In this document: in pieces, positions 1 to 6,335 of the stretch
How the letters are laid out: every line of letters begins with the position of its first letter
Position numbering within the stretch: the first letter of the stretch is position 1
NCBI GenBank assembly: GCA_900555425.1
Contig: UNSM01000034.1
Span: 1 to 6,504 of the forward strand
Origin: Candidatus Saccharimonadota bacterium
GTDB lineage: Bacteria; Patescibacteriota; Saccharimonadia; Saccharimonadales; Saccharimonadaceae
Reading direction: 5' to 3'
Length of the DNA: 6,504 nt
Notes under the pieces: model-generated
What the model saw: the letters and a program-made list of their open reading frames with translations, nothing else
What the model was told of the DNA's origin: nothing
Database searches by the model: none
Position numbers and translations under genes: made by a program

Positions 1-711
1 GGCGATTATGATCCATATGAGATTCGGGCGGTAGCGAGCGATCTTTCAATGCGTTTTTCGCCACGTGATGCAATGAATGGCTATGGCGCGGAGTATGTAC
101 AATCTACTGCCGAGTTTATGAGGCGGCATGATTTTACAATCAATCAAGTGCTCATACACAAGAACAACGGTACTTGGAGGCTATTGGCTAGCACTCAAGC
201 AGTGTTGGATACTGCTGAGCATATTATTAGACCGACAGTTTTTGAACACGACATTGATTATGGCTATCGAATTGGCAATAAATTAGCCCTCAAGGCAGTG
301 AGGCTTCTGTCTGATATGCAGGTTCAGGGGATTGACTATGCAACCATCAAGAGTGTTCAATTGCCAGATGATATTTATGGTGATCCAAGGGATGCTTATT
401 TCATGCAAGCGCTACAGCTAGATAAGGCGTTAGAAGTCAGCGACGAATTGGCCGAACGCTATGTGGAAAATCTAAGGTTTTATGGAATGATACCGTATGG
501 TTGTGAAGATATGAGTGCTATTGAGATGTATTATTATCTAGTGAATGAGACGGATTTTGTCCCGTCTGATGGCGTGCTTGAATCCCTTCGGATTGAAAGA
601 GAAAATCGCCTGAAGCTTGGTGGTGCGGCAAAGTTTGATGACGTTGTTGAAAGGCTATTAAGACAGGTGCCAGAGCGGTTTTCTCGAGATTACTACGATG
701 CCAAAAAGTAG
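1..711 (+). CDS. Possible nucleotidyltransferase-like protein (CCA-adding/poly(A)-polymerase-like head), 5'-truncated
   Basis: The frame is open from base 1 to a TAG at 709-711, giving 236 visible residues; the internal ATG at 49 is not needed as a start, and the true start probably lies left of the window. Seen: a segment around bases 121-147 reads RRHDFTINQVLI, close to the RRDFTINAL motif after the catalytic strand of class II CCA-adding enzymes and poly(A) polymerases. A stretch ending AEHIIRPT follows, in the place where those enzymes have the 'DL...iIR' motif, and then a helical part. The nucleotide-binding GS and DxD motifs would lie upstream and cannot be checked. The C-terminal half is charged, helical and without membrane segments. 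The family link is an inference from one motif; if right, this may be a divergent paralogue rather than the true tRNA nucleotidyltransferase. The coding call itself is firm: long open frame, and its stop sits directly against the orn promoter. Confidence 0.6.
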   Translation, partial: GDYDPYEIRAVASDLSMRFSPRDAMNGYGAEYVQSTAEFMRRHDFTINQVLIHKNNGTWRLLASTQAVLDTAEHIIRPTVFEHDIDYGYRIGNKLALKAVRLLSDMQVQGIDYATIKSVQLPDDIYGDPRDAYFMQALQLDKALEVSDELAERYVENLRFYGMIPYGCEDMSAIEMYYYLVNETDFVPSDGVLESLRIERENRLKLGGAAKFDDVVERLLRQVPERFSRDYYDAKK

Positions 712-717
712 TATAAT
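712..717 (+). promoter_or_regulatory. Promoter -10 box for orn, predicted leaderless start
   Basis: A perfect TATAAT begins at the first base after the preceding stop codon and ends 6 nt before the orn ATG at 724. This puts the expected transcription start at, or within a base of, the A of the ATG. No good TTGACA lies 17 bp upstream (ATTACT at 689-694 is a 3/6 match), and TGn is absent (TAG instead). There is no Shine-Dalgarno between box and start. Confidence 0.65.
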
Positions 718-723
718 AAAGAT

Positions 724-1275
724 ATGAAAGCAAGTTTTAAGCCGAAAAAGATTTTGTGGGTGGATTTGGAGATGACTGGACTAAATCCAGTGCGTGATGA
801 GATTTTGGAAGTGGCGGCAATTGCGACGGATTGGAATTTTAAGGAAATTGCTACGTACGAAGGAATTGTGCGCCATGATTCGGAAAAGTTGGCTAAGTTA
901 TTAGATCGAAATGCTGGTTTTTGGAATGAGCATCCGGAAGCGCGACGCGGGCTGGAGGAACAGAATGAATCGGGCAAGCCTTTGGCAGAAATAGAGCACG
1001 AATTGTTGGCGTTTTGCGATGAGTATTTTGCGGGCGAGGCGAAGATTTTGTTAGCAGGCAATTCAATCCATCAGGATCGTCGATTCATTGACCAATGGTG
1101 GCCAACGTTGTCAAAAAGACTACATTATCGTGTGTTGGACGTGAGCGCGTGGAAGGTGGTGTTTGAGGGTAAATACGGTAAGAAATTCGCCAAGCCAGAA
1201 GATCATCGAGCGCTGGAAGACATCCGCGGCAGTATTATGGAACTTGAATATTATTTGAAAAAGGTGAAAGTATGA
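724..1275 (+). CDS. orn: Oligoribonuclease (DEDDh 3'-5' exoribonuclease)
   Basis: Orn degrades the 2-5 nt RNA oligomers (notably diribonucleotides, including pGpG in species using c-di-GMP) left by larger RNases, giving mononucleotides; it acts as a cytoplasmic dimer using two metal ions. The 183 residues match the usual family length of about 180. All DEDDh residues are visible: D14 and E16 in WVDLEMTGL (Exo I), D118 in GNSIHQDRRF (Exo II), and H161 plus D166 in DHRALEDI (Exo III). The start at 724 is supported by the -10 box just upstream and by the position of the Exo I motif. It is the first gene of a two-gene unit: its TGA overlaps the ATG of the next gene (ATGA at 1272-1275). Orn is best known from Proteobacteria and Actinobacteria, so its presence here is mildly notable, but the assignment is strong. 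Confidence 0.95.
   Translation: MKASFKPKKILWVDLEMTGLNPVRDEILEVAAIATDWNFKEIATYEGIVRHDSEKLAKLLDRNAGFWNEHPEARRGLEEQNESGKPLAEIEHELLAFCDEYFAGEAKILLAGNSIHQDRRFIDQWWPTLSKRLHYRVLDVSAWKVVFEGKYGKKFAKPEDHRALEDIRGSIMELEYYLKKVKV
1261..1266 (+). promoter_or_regulatory. Shine-Dalgarno of the MmcQ/YjbR-family gene
   Basis: AAGGTG lies inside the last codons of orn, 5 nt before the ATG at 1272. Together with the ATGA stop/start overlap it indicates translational coupling inside an operon. It contrasts with the SD-less starts of the leading genes in this window. Confidence 0.6.
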
Positions 1276-1610
1276 CGCATAAACAATTTGAAGAATTTAT
1301 CCTGAGTTTGCCGGGCGTATGGCTGGATTATCCATTTGGCGAGGATATTGCGGTGTATAAATTTGGTCGAGATAATGACGGTGCGGGGAAAATGGTAGCG
1401 TTGGTGGCGGAAGGCTCAAAGCCGCTCAGAGTAAGCCTAAAATGCGATCCGTTGTTGGCGCAGAATTTACGAGAAAAATACGAAACAGTTTTACCGGGCT
1501 ATCACTTGAACAAGAAGCATTGGAATACAATTATTTGTTCAGGTCAATTGACTGACGAAGAGGTCTTTGATTTGGTGAGGTTGAGCTATCGATTAGTCTC
1601 GGAAGCTTAA
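1272..1610 (+). CDS. MmcQ/YjbR family protein
   Basis: A 112-residue protein covering the whole MmcQ/YjbR fold (a small double-wing, CyaY-like DNA-binding-type domain); the biochemical role of the family is not settled. Family signatures are clear and in order: PGV..DYPFGEDIAVYKFG near residues 15-32, SLKCDPLLAQNLRE around 55-68, then PGYHLNKKHWNTI around 75-87, and a final helix with the typical E-V-F-D-L-V...SY.LV pattern. The ATG at 1272 overlaps the orn stop by 4 bp and has an SD, so it is co-transcribed with orn. Nothing suggests a functional link with Orn beyond co-expression. The TAA at 1608-1610 overlaps the stop codon of the opposing gene, leaving no room for a separate terminator. 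Confidence 0.9.
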   Translation: MTHKQFEEFILSLPGVWLDYPFGEDIAVYKFGRDNDGAGKMVALVAEGSKPLRVSLKCDPLLAQNLREKYETVLPGYHLNKKHWNTIICSGQLTDEEVFDLVRLSYRLVSEA

Positions 1611-2218
1611 TCTGCTTTAATGATTTGATTGATCTGCTTCTGGATATTCTCTAAATCGCCAGCAGTTTTTACTAGCCATTCGCGCATCTTTTTTGACTTG
1701 GTGGATTTATATACCTTTTTCATCATGTTGATCGTATCTGTTATTTGCACATTCATCTCATGGGCATAGGTAATATCCAATTGCGTGTTTAGAAGAGCTT
1801 CGTCCAATTTTTTCTCTAATTTTTCTGACGGATCTAGAGCGAGGATATCCTTCTGTTTTTCCTTATAATTGATGCCGGTCGCTTGAAGTGCTTCGCCCAT
1901 TGAGGCATCCGCAGTGGTCAGCACTGCAACCAGAGAACTATTGGTAGTCTGCAAGCTGGTTGAGCGGAACTTATTATTGTATTTTTTGGAAATAGTGAGT
2001 AACTTATTAACGCGTGATGCAACTTGTGACGGACTAGCGCTTGGCGTAGAATCTTGTGAAAAAACGAATATCGCAATCAGGGTTATCAAGCCGATAAAAC
2101 TCAAAATAGCGATGATGATTTTGGTTTTTTTATCAAAACCTTCCGCTGGCGGAGGTGTGGCAATTTGATTCAGATAATCGATACCTTGAGGTTGGTTATT
2201 CAAATTGTCAGGATACAT
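1607..2218 (-). CDS. Single-pass membrane-anchored protein of unknown function
   Basis: Not recognised as a characterised family. Taking the ATG at 2218-2216 gives 203 residues: a polar N-terminus rich in Asn, Gln and Pro (YPDNLNNQPQG), then IDYLNQIATPPPAEGF, two lysines, a hydrophobic segment at about residues 34-53, and a roughly 150-residue polar, mostly helical C-terminal part ending IIKAD. There is no lipobox or clear signal cleavage site, so the likely topology is a short cytoplasmic tail, one membrane anchor, and an exterior helical domain. The open frame extends 28 codons further upstream (to 2302), but that part would overlap dnaG and is low-complexity aromatic/hydrophobic. The chosen start has a -10-like box ending 6 nt upstream, as at the other leading genes here. 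The end converges on the MmcQ-like gene with a 4-bp overlap (TTAA, 1607-1610). Confidence 0.75.
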   Translation of the reverse strand: MYPDNLNNQPQGIDYLNQIATPPPAEGFDKKTKIIIAILSFIGLITLIAIFVFSQDSTPSASPSQVASRVNKLLTISKKYNNKFRSTSLQTTNSSLVAVLTTADASMGEALQATGINYKEKQKDILALDPSEKLEKKLDEALLNTQLDITYAHEMNVQITDTINMMKKVYKSTKSKKMREWLVKTAGDLENIQKQINQIIKAD

Positions 2219-2224
2219 ATTTCT

Positions 2225-2253
2225 ATTTAACCACAAACAATAACAGAGGTAAA
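2225..2253 (-). promoter_or_regulatory. Promoter of the membrane-protein gene, predicted leaderless
   Basis: Read on the minus strand: TTTACC (2253-2248; 4/6 to TTGACA), a 17-bp spacer ending in TGG (extended -10), then TTAAAT (2230-2225; 4/6 to TATAAT). Six nt (AGAAAT) follow, then the ATG at 2218. No SD is present. The element overlaps the upstream side of the divergent dnaG promoter. Confidence 0.45.
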
Positions 2254-2256
2254 GAG

Positions 2257-2265
2257 TGATATAAT
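2257..2265 (+). promoter_or_regulatory. Extended -10 promoter of dnaG-rpoD, predicted leaderless
   Basis: TGATATAAT is a full TGn extension plus a perfect TATAAT. The hexamer ends 6 nt before the dnaG ATG at 2272, so the expected transcription start falls on the initiation codon. There is no -35 match 17 bp upstream (ACAATA at 2237-2242), in keeping with an extended -10 promoter, and there is no SD. Confidence 0.7.
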
Positions 2266-2271
2266 AAAAAT

Positions 2272-4005
2272 ATGAATGATGCCAAAGAAGAAGTGCGGGC
2301 ACGACTGAACATCGAGGATGTGATTGGTGAGTATGTTCAGTTGAAGCGAGCGGGTCGCAACTTGAAGGGTTTAAGTCCGTTTACCGACGAGCGAACCCCA
2401 AGCTTTATGGTCAGTCCAGAAAAGCAGATTTGGCACGATTTTTCTTCTGGAAAAGGTGGCGATATTTTTACATTTGTGATGATGGTGGAAGGAATGGATT
2501 TTCGTCAATCACTGGAACATTTAGCTCGGAAGGCGGGCGTTGATCTGACTTTGTTTTCTAATGGCGACGGACGAACAGCCAAGCGCCGTGCCAGGGCTAG
2601 GGAAGCGTTGAAATTAGCCGCCAATTTTTATCAGCAGAATTTGGTAAAAAATTCGACAGCCTTAAATTATGTGGTAAAAAAACGGCGATTAAATCGTCAG
2701 ACGATTGGTGATTTTTTGATTGGCTATGCGCCGGAGAATGGCGACACATTGACGAAAGCATTGGGAAAAAGAGGATTTTCTAGGCAGGAATTGGCGGATG
2801 CTGGCTTGTCGAATCGGTTTGGCGGTGATTTGTTTCGCGGGCGAATGATGGTGGCGCTGAGTGACGGCAACGGAGAAGTCGTGGGATTTACGGGCAGAAT
2901 TATTCGTGACGATCCGCGCGCGCCAAAATACTTGAACACGCCGCAAACGCTGTTATTCGATAAATCGCGACATATTTTTGGTTTGCATCAAGCCAAAGAG
3001 GCGATTCGGAAAAGCGATGTGGCGGTGATTGTTGAGGGAAATTTGGATGTAATTAGCAGCCATCAAGCGGGCGTCAAAAACGTGGTTGCGACCTCTGGTA
3101 CGGCGATGACGACGCAACATTTGAAGTCGCTTAGTCGATTGGCGGGGCGGATTCGCTTGGCGTTTGATGGCGATCGAGCGGGAGTTAACGCAACGGAGCG
3201 CGCTATCAATTTGGCGCAGGAAGTCGGCGTGGAGTTGGAAGTGGTGAGCTTGCCTGATGGCGTCAAAGATCCAGACGAATTGATCCAAAAAGATCCAGCG
3301 CTTTGGCAAGCGGCGATTGACCAATCTCAGCCAGCGGTGGATTGGGTGATTGCCAGATACGCGGAAATGGAGAATTTGAAGTCGGCGGAAGGCAAGCGGC
3401 GATTTTCGACTATTGCGTTGAGGATTGTCCGAGGTTTGAAAGATCCGGTGGAACAAGAGCATTATTTGTCGGTGATTTCTGAAAAAACTGGCGCGTCAAT
3501 TACCGCGCTGAAGGCAAAATTGTCGAATGAAAAAGTCGCTGAACATCAATTGAAAAAGGCGAAAATTGAGAAAGAAAAACCAACCCCAGTTCAGGATGAA
3601 ACTGAGGATATGCTGGCGGGGCTGGCAGCGAGTGAAAAATCCGTGCGGCGTTGGTTGGCGGCGGTTTCTGGCGAAATGTTGGATGATGACAACGCACGGC
3701 AGTTGATTGGCTATTTGCGGAAGAATCCAGACGCGGATTTGAGCGAGGTTCCGCTGGACTTGCAAAAAATCGAACAGTATGTGAAAATAGTACAGTTGAA
3801 AAGTGAAAGTCGTTACGCCAATTGGGAGCAAAAAAGCTTGGACGAAGAGATGGCTCGGCTAGTCAGACAGATAACAATCAAACATCGCGAAAACAAAAAG
3901 AATCAATTATTAACGCAGCTTAGAGAGGCCGAGGCGTCGGGCGATGAGGTTTTGTCTCAGAATTTGCGCCAGAGCTTAAATAATCTGATTAAGGAGAAAA
4001 TGTGA
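2272..4005 (+). CDS. dnaG: DNA primase DnaG with zinc ligands missing
   Basis: Makes RNA primers for Okazaki fragments and replication restart, working with the replicative helicase at the fork. The 577 residues are close to the usual 580-600. Domains in order: N-terminal CHC2-type domain (about 1-95); RNA-polymerase core with [21 protein letters not shown] around 190-210 and [20 protein letters not shown] around 215-240; TOPRIM catalytic part with E255 and D259 in EGNLDV, then D299 and D301 in FDGDRAG; a charged helical C-terminal region (about 430-577) where the helicase-interaction domain belongs. Odd: in the CHC2 domain the four metal ligands (C40, H43, C61, C64 in E. coli) are replaced by S35, T38, D56 and S59 at exactly the same spacing (3, 18, 3). 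Surrounding conserved residues (G-L-x-P-F, TPSF, GGD) are kept, so the fold is probably present without zinc. The catalytic residues are intact, so it should be active. First gene of a unit with rpoD, with a 4-bp overlap. Confidence 0.97.
   Translation: MNDAKEEVRARLNIEDVIGEYVQLKRAGRNLKGLSPFTDERTPSFMVSPEKQIWHDFSSGKGGDIFTFVMMVEGMDFRQSLEHLARKAGVDLTLFSNGDGRTAKRRARAREALKLAANFYQQNLVKNSTALNYVVKKRRLNRQTIGDFLIGYAPENGDTLTKALGKRGFSRQELADAGLSNRFGGDLFRGRMMVALSDGNGEVVGFTGRIIRDDPRAPKYLNTPQTLLFDKSRHIFGLHQAKEAIRKSDVAVIVEGNLDVISSHQAGVKNVVATSGTAMTTQHLKSLSRLAGRIRLAFDGDRAGVNATERAINLAQEVGVELEVVSLPDGVKDPDELIQKDPALWQAAIDQSQPAVDWVIARYAEMENLKSAEGKRRFSTIALRIVRGLKDPVEQEHYLSVISEKTGASITALKAKLSNEKVAEHQLKKAKIEKEKPTPVQDETEDMLAGLAASEKSVRRWLAAVSGEMLDDDNARQLIGYLRKNPDADLSEVPLDLQKIEQYVKIVQLKSESRYANWEQKSLDEEMARLVRQITIKHRENKKNQLLTQLREAEASGDEVLSQNLRQSLNNLIKEKM
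3991..3996 (+). promoter_or_regulatory. Shine-Dalgarno deciding the GTG start of rpoD
   Basis: AAGGAG lies 5 nt before the GTG at 4002. The nearby ATG at 4000-4002 is in the dnaG frame and followed at once by the dnaG TGA, so it cannot be the rpoD start. The GTGA overlap (4002-4005) plus a strong SD implies coupled translation of primase and sigma factor. Confidence 0.8.
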
Positions 4006-4964
4006 GCGACGATATCACGACGAAGCCAGTAAACTTAAACGAAGATGATGATTTTGATCCAACGCTTATAGACGAAGAAGAATCGGAAGATTTGGATTCG
4101 TTGACAACTGGACAATATTTGGACGACGTGTCGGATGACTCGGTCAGGTTGTATCTGCGGGAAATCGGTAAAATTCCACTACTTAGCGCTGAAGAAGAAA
4201 TGGACTTGGCGCGCCGAATTGTTGAAGGCGATAAAAAGGCTAAGGATAAGATGGCTGAGGCGAATATGCGTTTGGTGGTGTCAATTGCTAAGCGTTATTC
4301 TGGTCGTGGCTTGGACTTTTTGGATTTGATTCAAGAGGGAAATACTGGACTTTTGCGTGCGGTTGAGAAGTTTGATCCGGATAAGGGATTTAAGTTTTCG
4401 ACTTATGCGACTTGGTGGATTCGTCAGGCAATTACGCGTGCGATTGCTGATCAGGCGCGAACGATTCGTATTCCAGTTCACATGGTGGAAACGATCAATA
4501 AATTGCTGCGTACTCAGCGACGAATGACGCAGGAATTGAACCGTGAGCCGACAATTGAGGAATTGTCTAAAGAATTGGACATGGAGCCAGAGAAAATTGA
4601 ATATGTCATTAAGATCAAGCAAGACATTTCTTCTTTGGACGCTGGTGTTGGTCGTGACGGTGAAGATGATGACTCTGTATTGCAAGATTTTATCGTTGAC
4701 GAAGATACGGTTTCACCAGAAGATTCCGCTTCAAATCAATTATTAAAAGAGCAAGTTCAGGAAATTCTATCAAGTTTGAGTGATCGCGAGCAGAAAATTG
4801 TTCGAATGCGTTTTGGCTTGGACAATGGAAAAAACCACACTTTGGAAGAAGTTGGTCAGGAATTTGCAGTTACGCGTGAGCGAATTCGCCAGATTGAAGC
4901 TAAGGCACTAGCAAAACTTCGCAAGCACAAAGATGCGAAAAAACTTTACGAATATCTGGATTAA
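4002..4964 (+). CDS. rpoD: Primary (housekeeping) RNA polymerase sigma-70 factor
   Basis: Directs core RNA polymerase to housekeeping promoters. The 320 residues make a short group-1 sigma: about 40 strongly acidic N-terminal residues ([19 protein letters not shown]) stand in place of a full region 1.1, and there is no long non-conserved insert. Region 1.2: [20 protein letters not shown]. Region 2: [12 protein letters not shown], then [11 protein letters not shown], then [19 protein letters not shown], the promoter-melting and -10-reading parts. Region 3.0: [13 protein letters not shown], with H160 and E163 at the positions of E. coli H455 and E458, which contact extended -10 elements. Region 4: [15 protein letters not shown] and the -35-reading helix-turn-helix [21 protein letters not shown]. 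Starts at a GTG (4002) overlapping the dnaG stop, with an SD. dnaG-rpoD is the conserved core of the macromolecular-synthesis operon; rpsU, the usual first member in Proteobacteria, is absent here. Confidence 0.96.
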   Translation: MSDDITTKPVNLNEDDDFDPTLIDEEESEDLDSLTTGQYLDDVSDDSVRLYLREIGKIPLLSAEEEMDLARRIVEGDKKAKDKMAEANMRLVVSIAKRYSGRGLDFLDLIQEGNTGLLRAVEKFDPDKGFKFSTYATWWIRQAITRAIADQARTIRIPVHMVETINKLLRTQRRMTQELNREPTIEELSKELDMEPEKIEYVIKIKQDISSLDAGVGRDGEDDDSVLQDFIVDEDTVSPEDSASNQLLKEQVQEILSSLSDREQKIVRMRFGLDNGKNHTLEEVGQEFAVTRERIRQIEAKALAKLRKHKDAKKLYEYLD

Positions 4965-5552
4965 TTAACACTGTTCGGGTGATTTACAAAAATGGGCGTC
5001 GTGAGTTGCGGCGTCTATTTTTTGGTGTAATTGCTCGAGGCTGCCGTCGTTAATGATGAAATAATCAGCAATAGCAATTGGTCCACCTTTTTCCAAATTC
5101 TCGATTTCTGACCAGTCGCGCTGATCAACTTCGTGCGGTTGCATTGGGCGCTCTATGCGTTTAGCCATTCGTTGATAACGGAGGTATTTCGGTGTAACAA
5201 TAGCAATAACGACAACTTGTCCAGGAAATTCGTGCTTAAGGAATTTATATTCACTCCAAGTGTATAATCCGTCCAAAACGATTTTATTTTGCCCGGCGTT
5301 TACTAAGTCGTGGATGTTTTTTATGACGCGTTTGATTACGAAATCTTTGCCTTCACGGCGACGAATTTCTTCGCGAAATTGTTGTTGATTGTCCCAAGTT
5401 TTTTCAATTCCAGCTTCGTCCATGGCTTTATAAATAACGCCACCGAAGTAAATTTTTGGAAATCCTTTTTCTGTCAAATATTCGACAGCCGAACTTTTGC
5501 CGCTGCCCGCCAATCCAACCAGGGCGATAATTTTTGCATATGGTTGTGTCAT
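4965..5552 (-). CDS. P-loop nucleotide kinase, UPF0200 / dephospho-CoA kinase-like
   Basis: A 195-residue P-loop kinase. Seen: Walker A GLAGSGKSS (residues 13-21, K19 binding phosphate); IYFGGVIYKAMDEAGIE, the substrate-side segment; REEIRRREGKDFVIKRVI; a strand IVLDGLYTWSEYKFLKHEF in the Walker B position; an Arg-rich lid, RYQRMAKRIERP; and near the end GGPIAIADYFIINDGSLEQL. This order (REEGxDxxxKRxI, then VDGxRxxxEVExF, then ALADYxIxN) is what I recall for the archaeal UPF0200 kinase-like family and for distant dephospho-CoA kinases. The acceptor substrate cannot be read from the sequence, so assigning it to CoA synthesis would be a guess. The ATG at 5552-5550 is backed by an extended -10 box 6 nt upstream. 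Its TAA directly abuts the rpoD TAA, with no intergenic base. Confidence 0.8.
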   Translation of the reverse strand: MTQPYAKIIALVGLAGSGKSSAVEYLTEKGFPKIYFGGVIYKAMDEAGIEKTWDNQQQFREEIRRREGKDFVIKRVIKNIHDLVNAGQNKIVLDGLYTWSEYKFLKHEFPGQVVVIAIVTPKYLRYQRMAKRIERPMQPHEVDQRDWSEIENLEKGGPIAIADYFIINDGSLEQLHQKIDAATHDAHFCKSPEQC

Positions 5553-5558
5553 GTACTA

Positions 5559-5587
5559 ATTTTAACAATTTGTTGACATTCTTCCAA
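5559..5587 (-). promoter_or_regulatory. Promoter of the P-loop kinase gene, predicted leaderless
   Basis: Read on the minus strand: TTGGAA (5587-5582; 4/6 to TTGACA), a 17-bp spacer ending in TGT (extended -10), then TAAAAT (5564-5559; 5/6 to TATAAT). The hexamer ends 6 nt (TAGTAC) before the ATG. No SD. It overlaps the divergent promoter of the next gene. Confidence 0.6.
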
Positions 5588-5601
5588 ATAGAGAGTATGT
5601 T
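5573..5601 (+). promoter_or_regulatory. Promoter of the unknown gene at 5615
   Basis: A perfect TTGACA (5573-5578), a 17-bp spacer, then TATGTT (5596-5601; 4/6 to TATAAT). The expected transcription start near 5608 leaves a leader of only about 6-7 nt before the ATG at 5615, so this gene lacks the exact 6-nt box-to-ATG spacing seen elsewhere. It also has the only perfect -35 in the window. Confidence 0.55.
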
Positions 5602-5614
5602 TGTGATAAGTATT

Positions 5615-6334
5615 ATGGAACCGCTTCATGTACATACTGAAGAGTTACCTCAGGATCCACTTTCTGATTTTAGTATCTGGCGCCGTTTAATAGAATATCG
5701 TAAAGAAGTTCAATGGGGTAATATATTAAAACAAGTTGAGGAGCTAGAATCAAATTTTGATCGTAATAAAGCATGGAAAAGATTTGTTAAAGAACCTGTT
5801 GTTGATCAGTATGGTCAGGTATGGATGATTTGGGAGAATCCTGCCACTTCGTCATCTAATCCGAAAGATCAATATCAGATATATAAGATGCCATACGATA
5901 AAGATGAGTTTGATTATGTTTTTATAGATGATCTTTCTGTAGTTGATTTTGTGCCTACTTCTATTTCTATATTACGGGGATCGATTTATCAATTTTCTGT
6001 CGGATTTGATAATTTTGGTGATGTAGAAATCTTGCATATAATAACGAGCGATAAGACAGATATAAATAAGACAAGTGAATACTGTCACCTCTACAGTTAC
6101 GAAAGGGGACAGTGGGAGAATCATAGGCGTTGGATGAAATACGATAATGACTCCTACGATTCTATGGAAGAACTTAGAAAAATCTATGAGAGATACGAGA
6201 AATGGCTGAGAAAACAGGGCAATGATTCTTTCAATGCTAAAGAAATATTTGGGGAGATTTATGATAATTATGGGAAAATACAACAAAAACTTGCCGAAGC
6301 GTCAATAATCAACTCTCTAACGACAGCCGCTTAA
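5615..6334 (+). CDS. Unrecognised soluble protein with divergent codon use
   Basis: I do not recognise a family. With the start at 5615 the protein has 239 residues, with no signal peptide, membrane segment or Cys-based metal site. It is rich in Asp/Glu, Tyr and Trp. The N-terminal part (about 1-60) is helical (IWRRLIEYRKEVQWGN, KQVEELESNFDRNKAW). The middle (about 65-170) alternates short hydrophobic strands with polar turns (QVWMIWENP, DYVFIDDLSVVDFVP, IYQFSVGFDNFGDVEIL). The C-terminus is helical and charged (MEELRKIYERYEKWLRKQ, then GKIQQKLAEAS). The frame extends up to 5534, but those starts lie inside the divergent kinase gene or upstream of the predicted transcription start; ATG 5597 and GTG 5603 are also excluded by the promoter at 5573-5601. 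Codon use differs from its neighbours: 11 of 19 Ile codons are ATA, against 2 of 28 in dnaG. This suggests recent acquisition or relaxed selection. It ends 16 bp before polA. Confidence 0.75.
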   Translation: MEPLHVHTEELPQDPLSDFSIWRRLIEYRKEVQWGNILKQVEELESNFDRNKAWKRFVKEPVVDQYGQVWMIWENPATSSSNPKDQYQIYKMPYDKDEFDYVFIDDLSVVDFVPTSISILRGSIYQFSVGFDNFGDVEILHIITSDKTDINKTSEYCHLYSYERGQWENHRRWMKYDNDSYDSMEELRKIYERYEKWLRKQGNDSFNAKEIFGEIYDNYGKIQQKLAEASIINSLTTAA

Positions 6335-6335
6335 A

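Noticed and set aside
693..1061. Minus-strand open frame across the start of orn
   Set aside because: It covers the catalytic Exo I region of orn on the other strand and has a Ser/Phe/Lys-rich shadow composition; no start signal.
2219..2302. 28-codon N-terminal extension of the membrane-protein gene
   Set aside because: Would overlap dnaG by 31 bp and read through both promoters; the composition is unlike a signal peptide, and the ATG at 2218 has its own -10 box.
2953..3462. Long open frame (169 codons) on the minus strand inside dnaG
   Set aside because: Antisense shadow of a strongly supported dnaG; the peptide is Arg/His/Gln-rich and low in family-like features, with no promoter or SD.
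3496..3831. Minus-strand frame of 111 codons in the 3' half of dnaG
   Set aside because: Shadow of a coding region, with no start signals and Phe/Gln/Arg-biased composition.
4281..4685. Minus-strand frame of 134 codons opposite rpoD regions 2-3
   Set aside because: Lies wholly opposite the most conserved part of rpoD, so an independent gene is implausible.
4993..5025. GGCGTC repeated shortly before a T-run near the kinase 3' end, looking like a terminator
   Set aside because: The two GGCGTC copies are direct, not inverted, so they cannot form a stem; the sequence is inside the kinase coding region.
5534..5614. Upstream extension of the unknown gene (starts at 5534, 5597 and 5603)
   Set aside because: The 5534 start overlaps the kinase start, and all three lie before the expected transcription start of the TTGACA/TATGTT promoter. 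No SD at a proper distance (GAGAG sits only 1 nt from the 5597 ATG).
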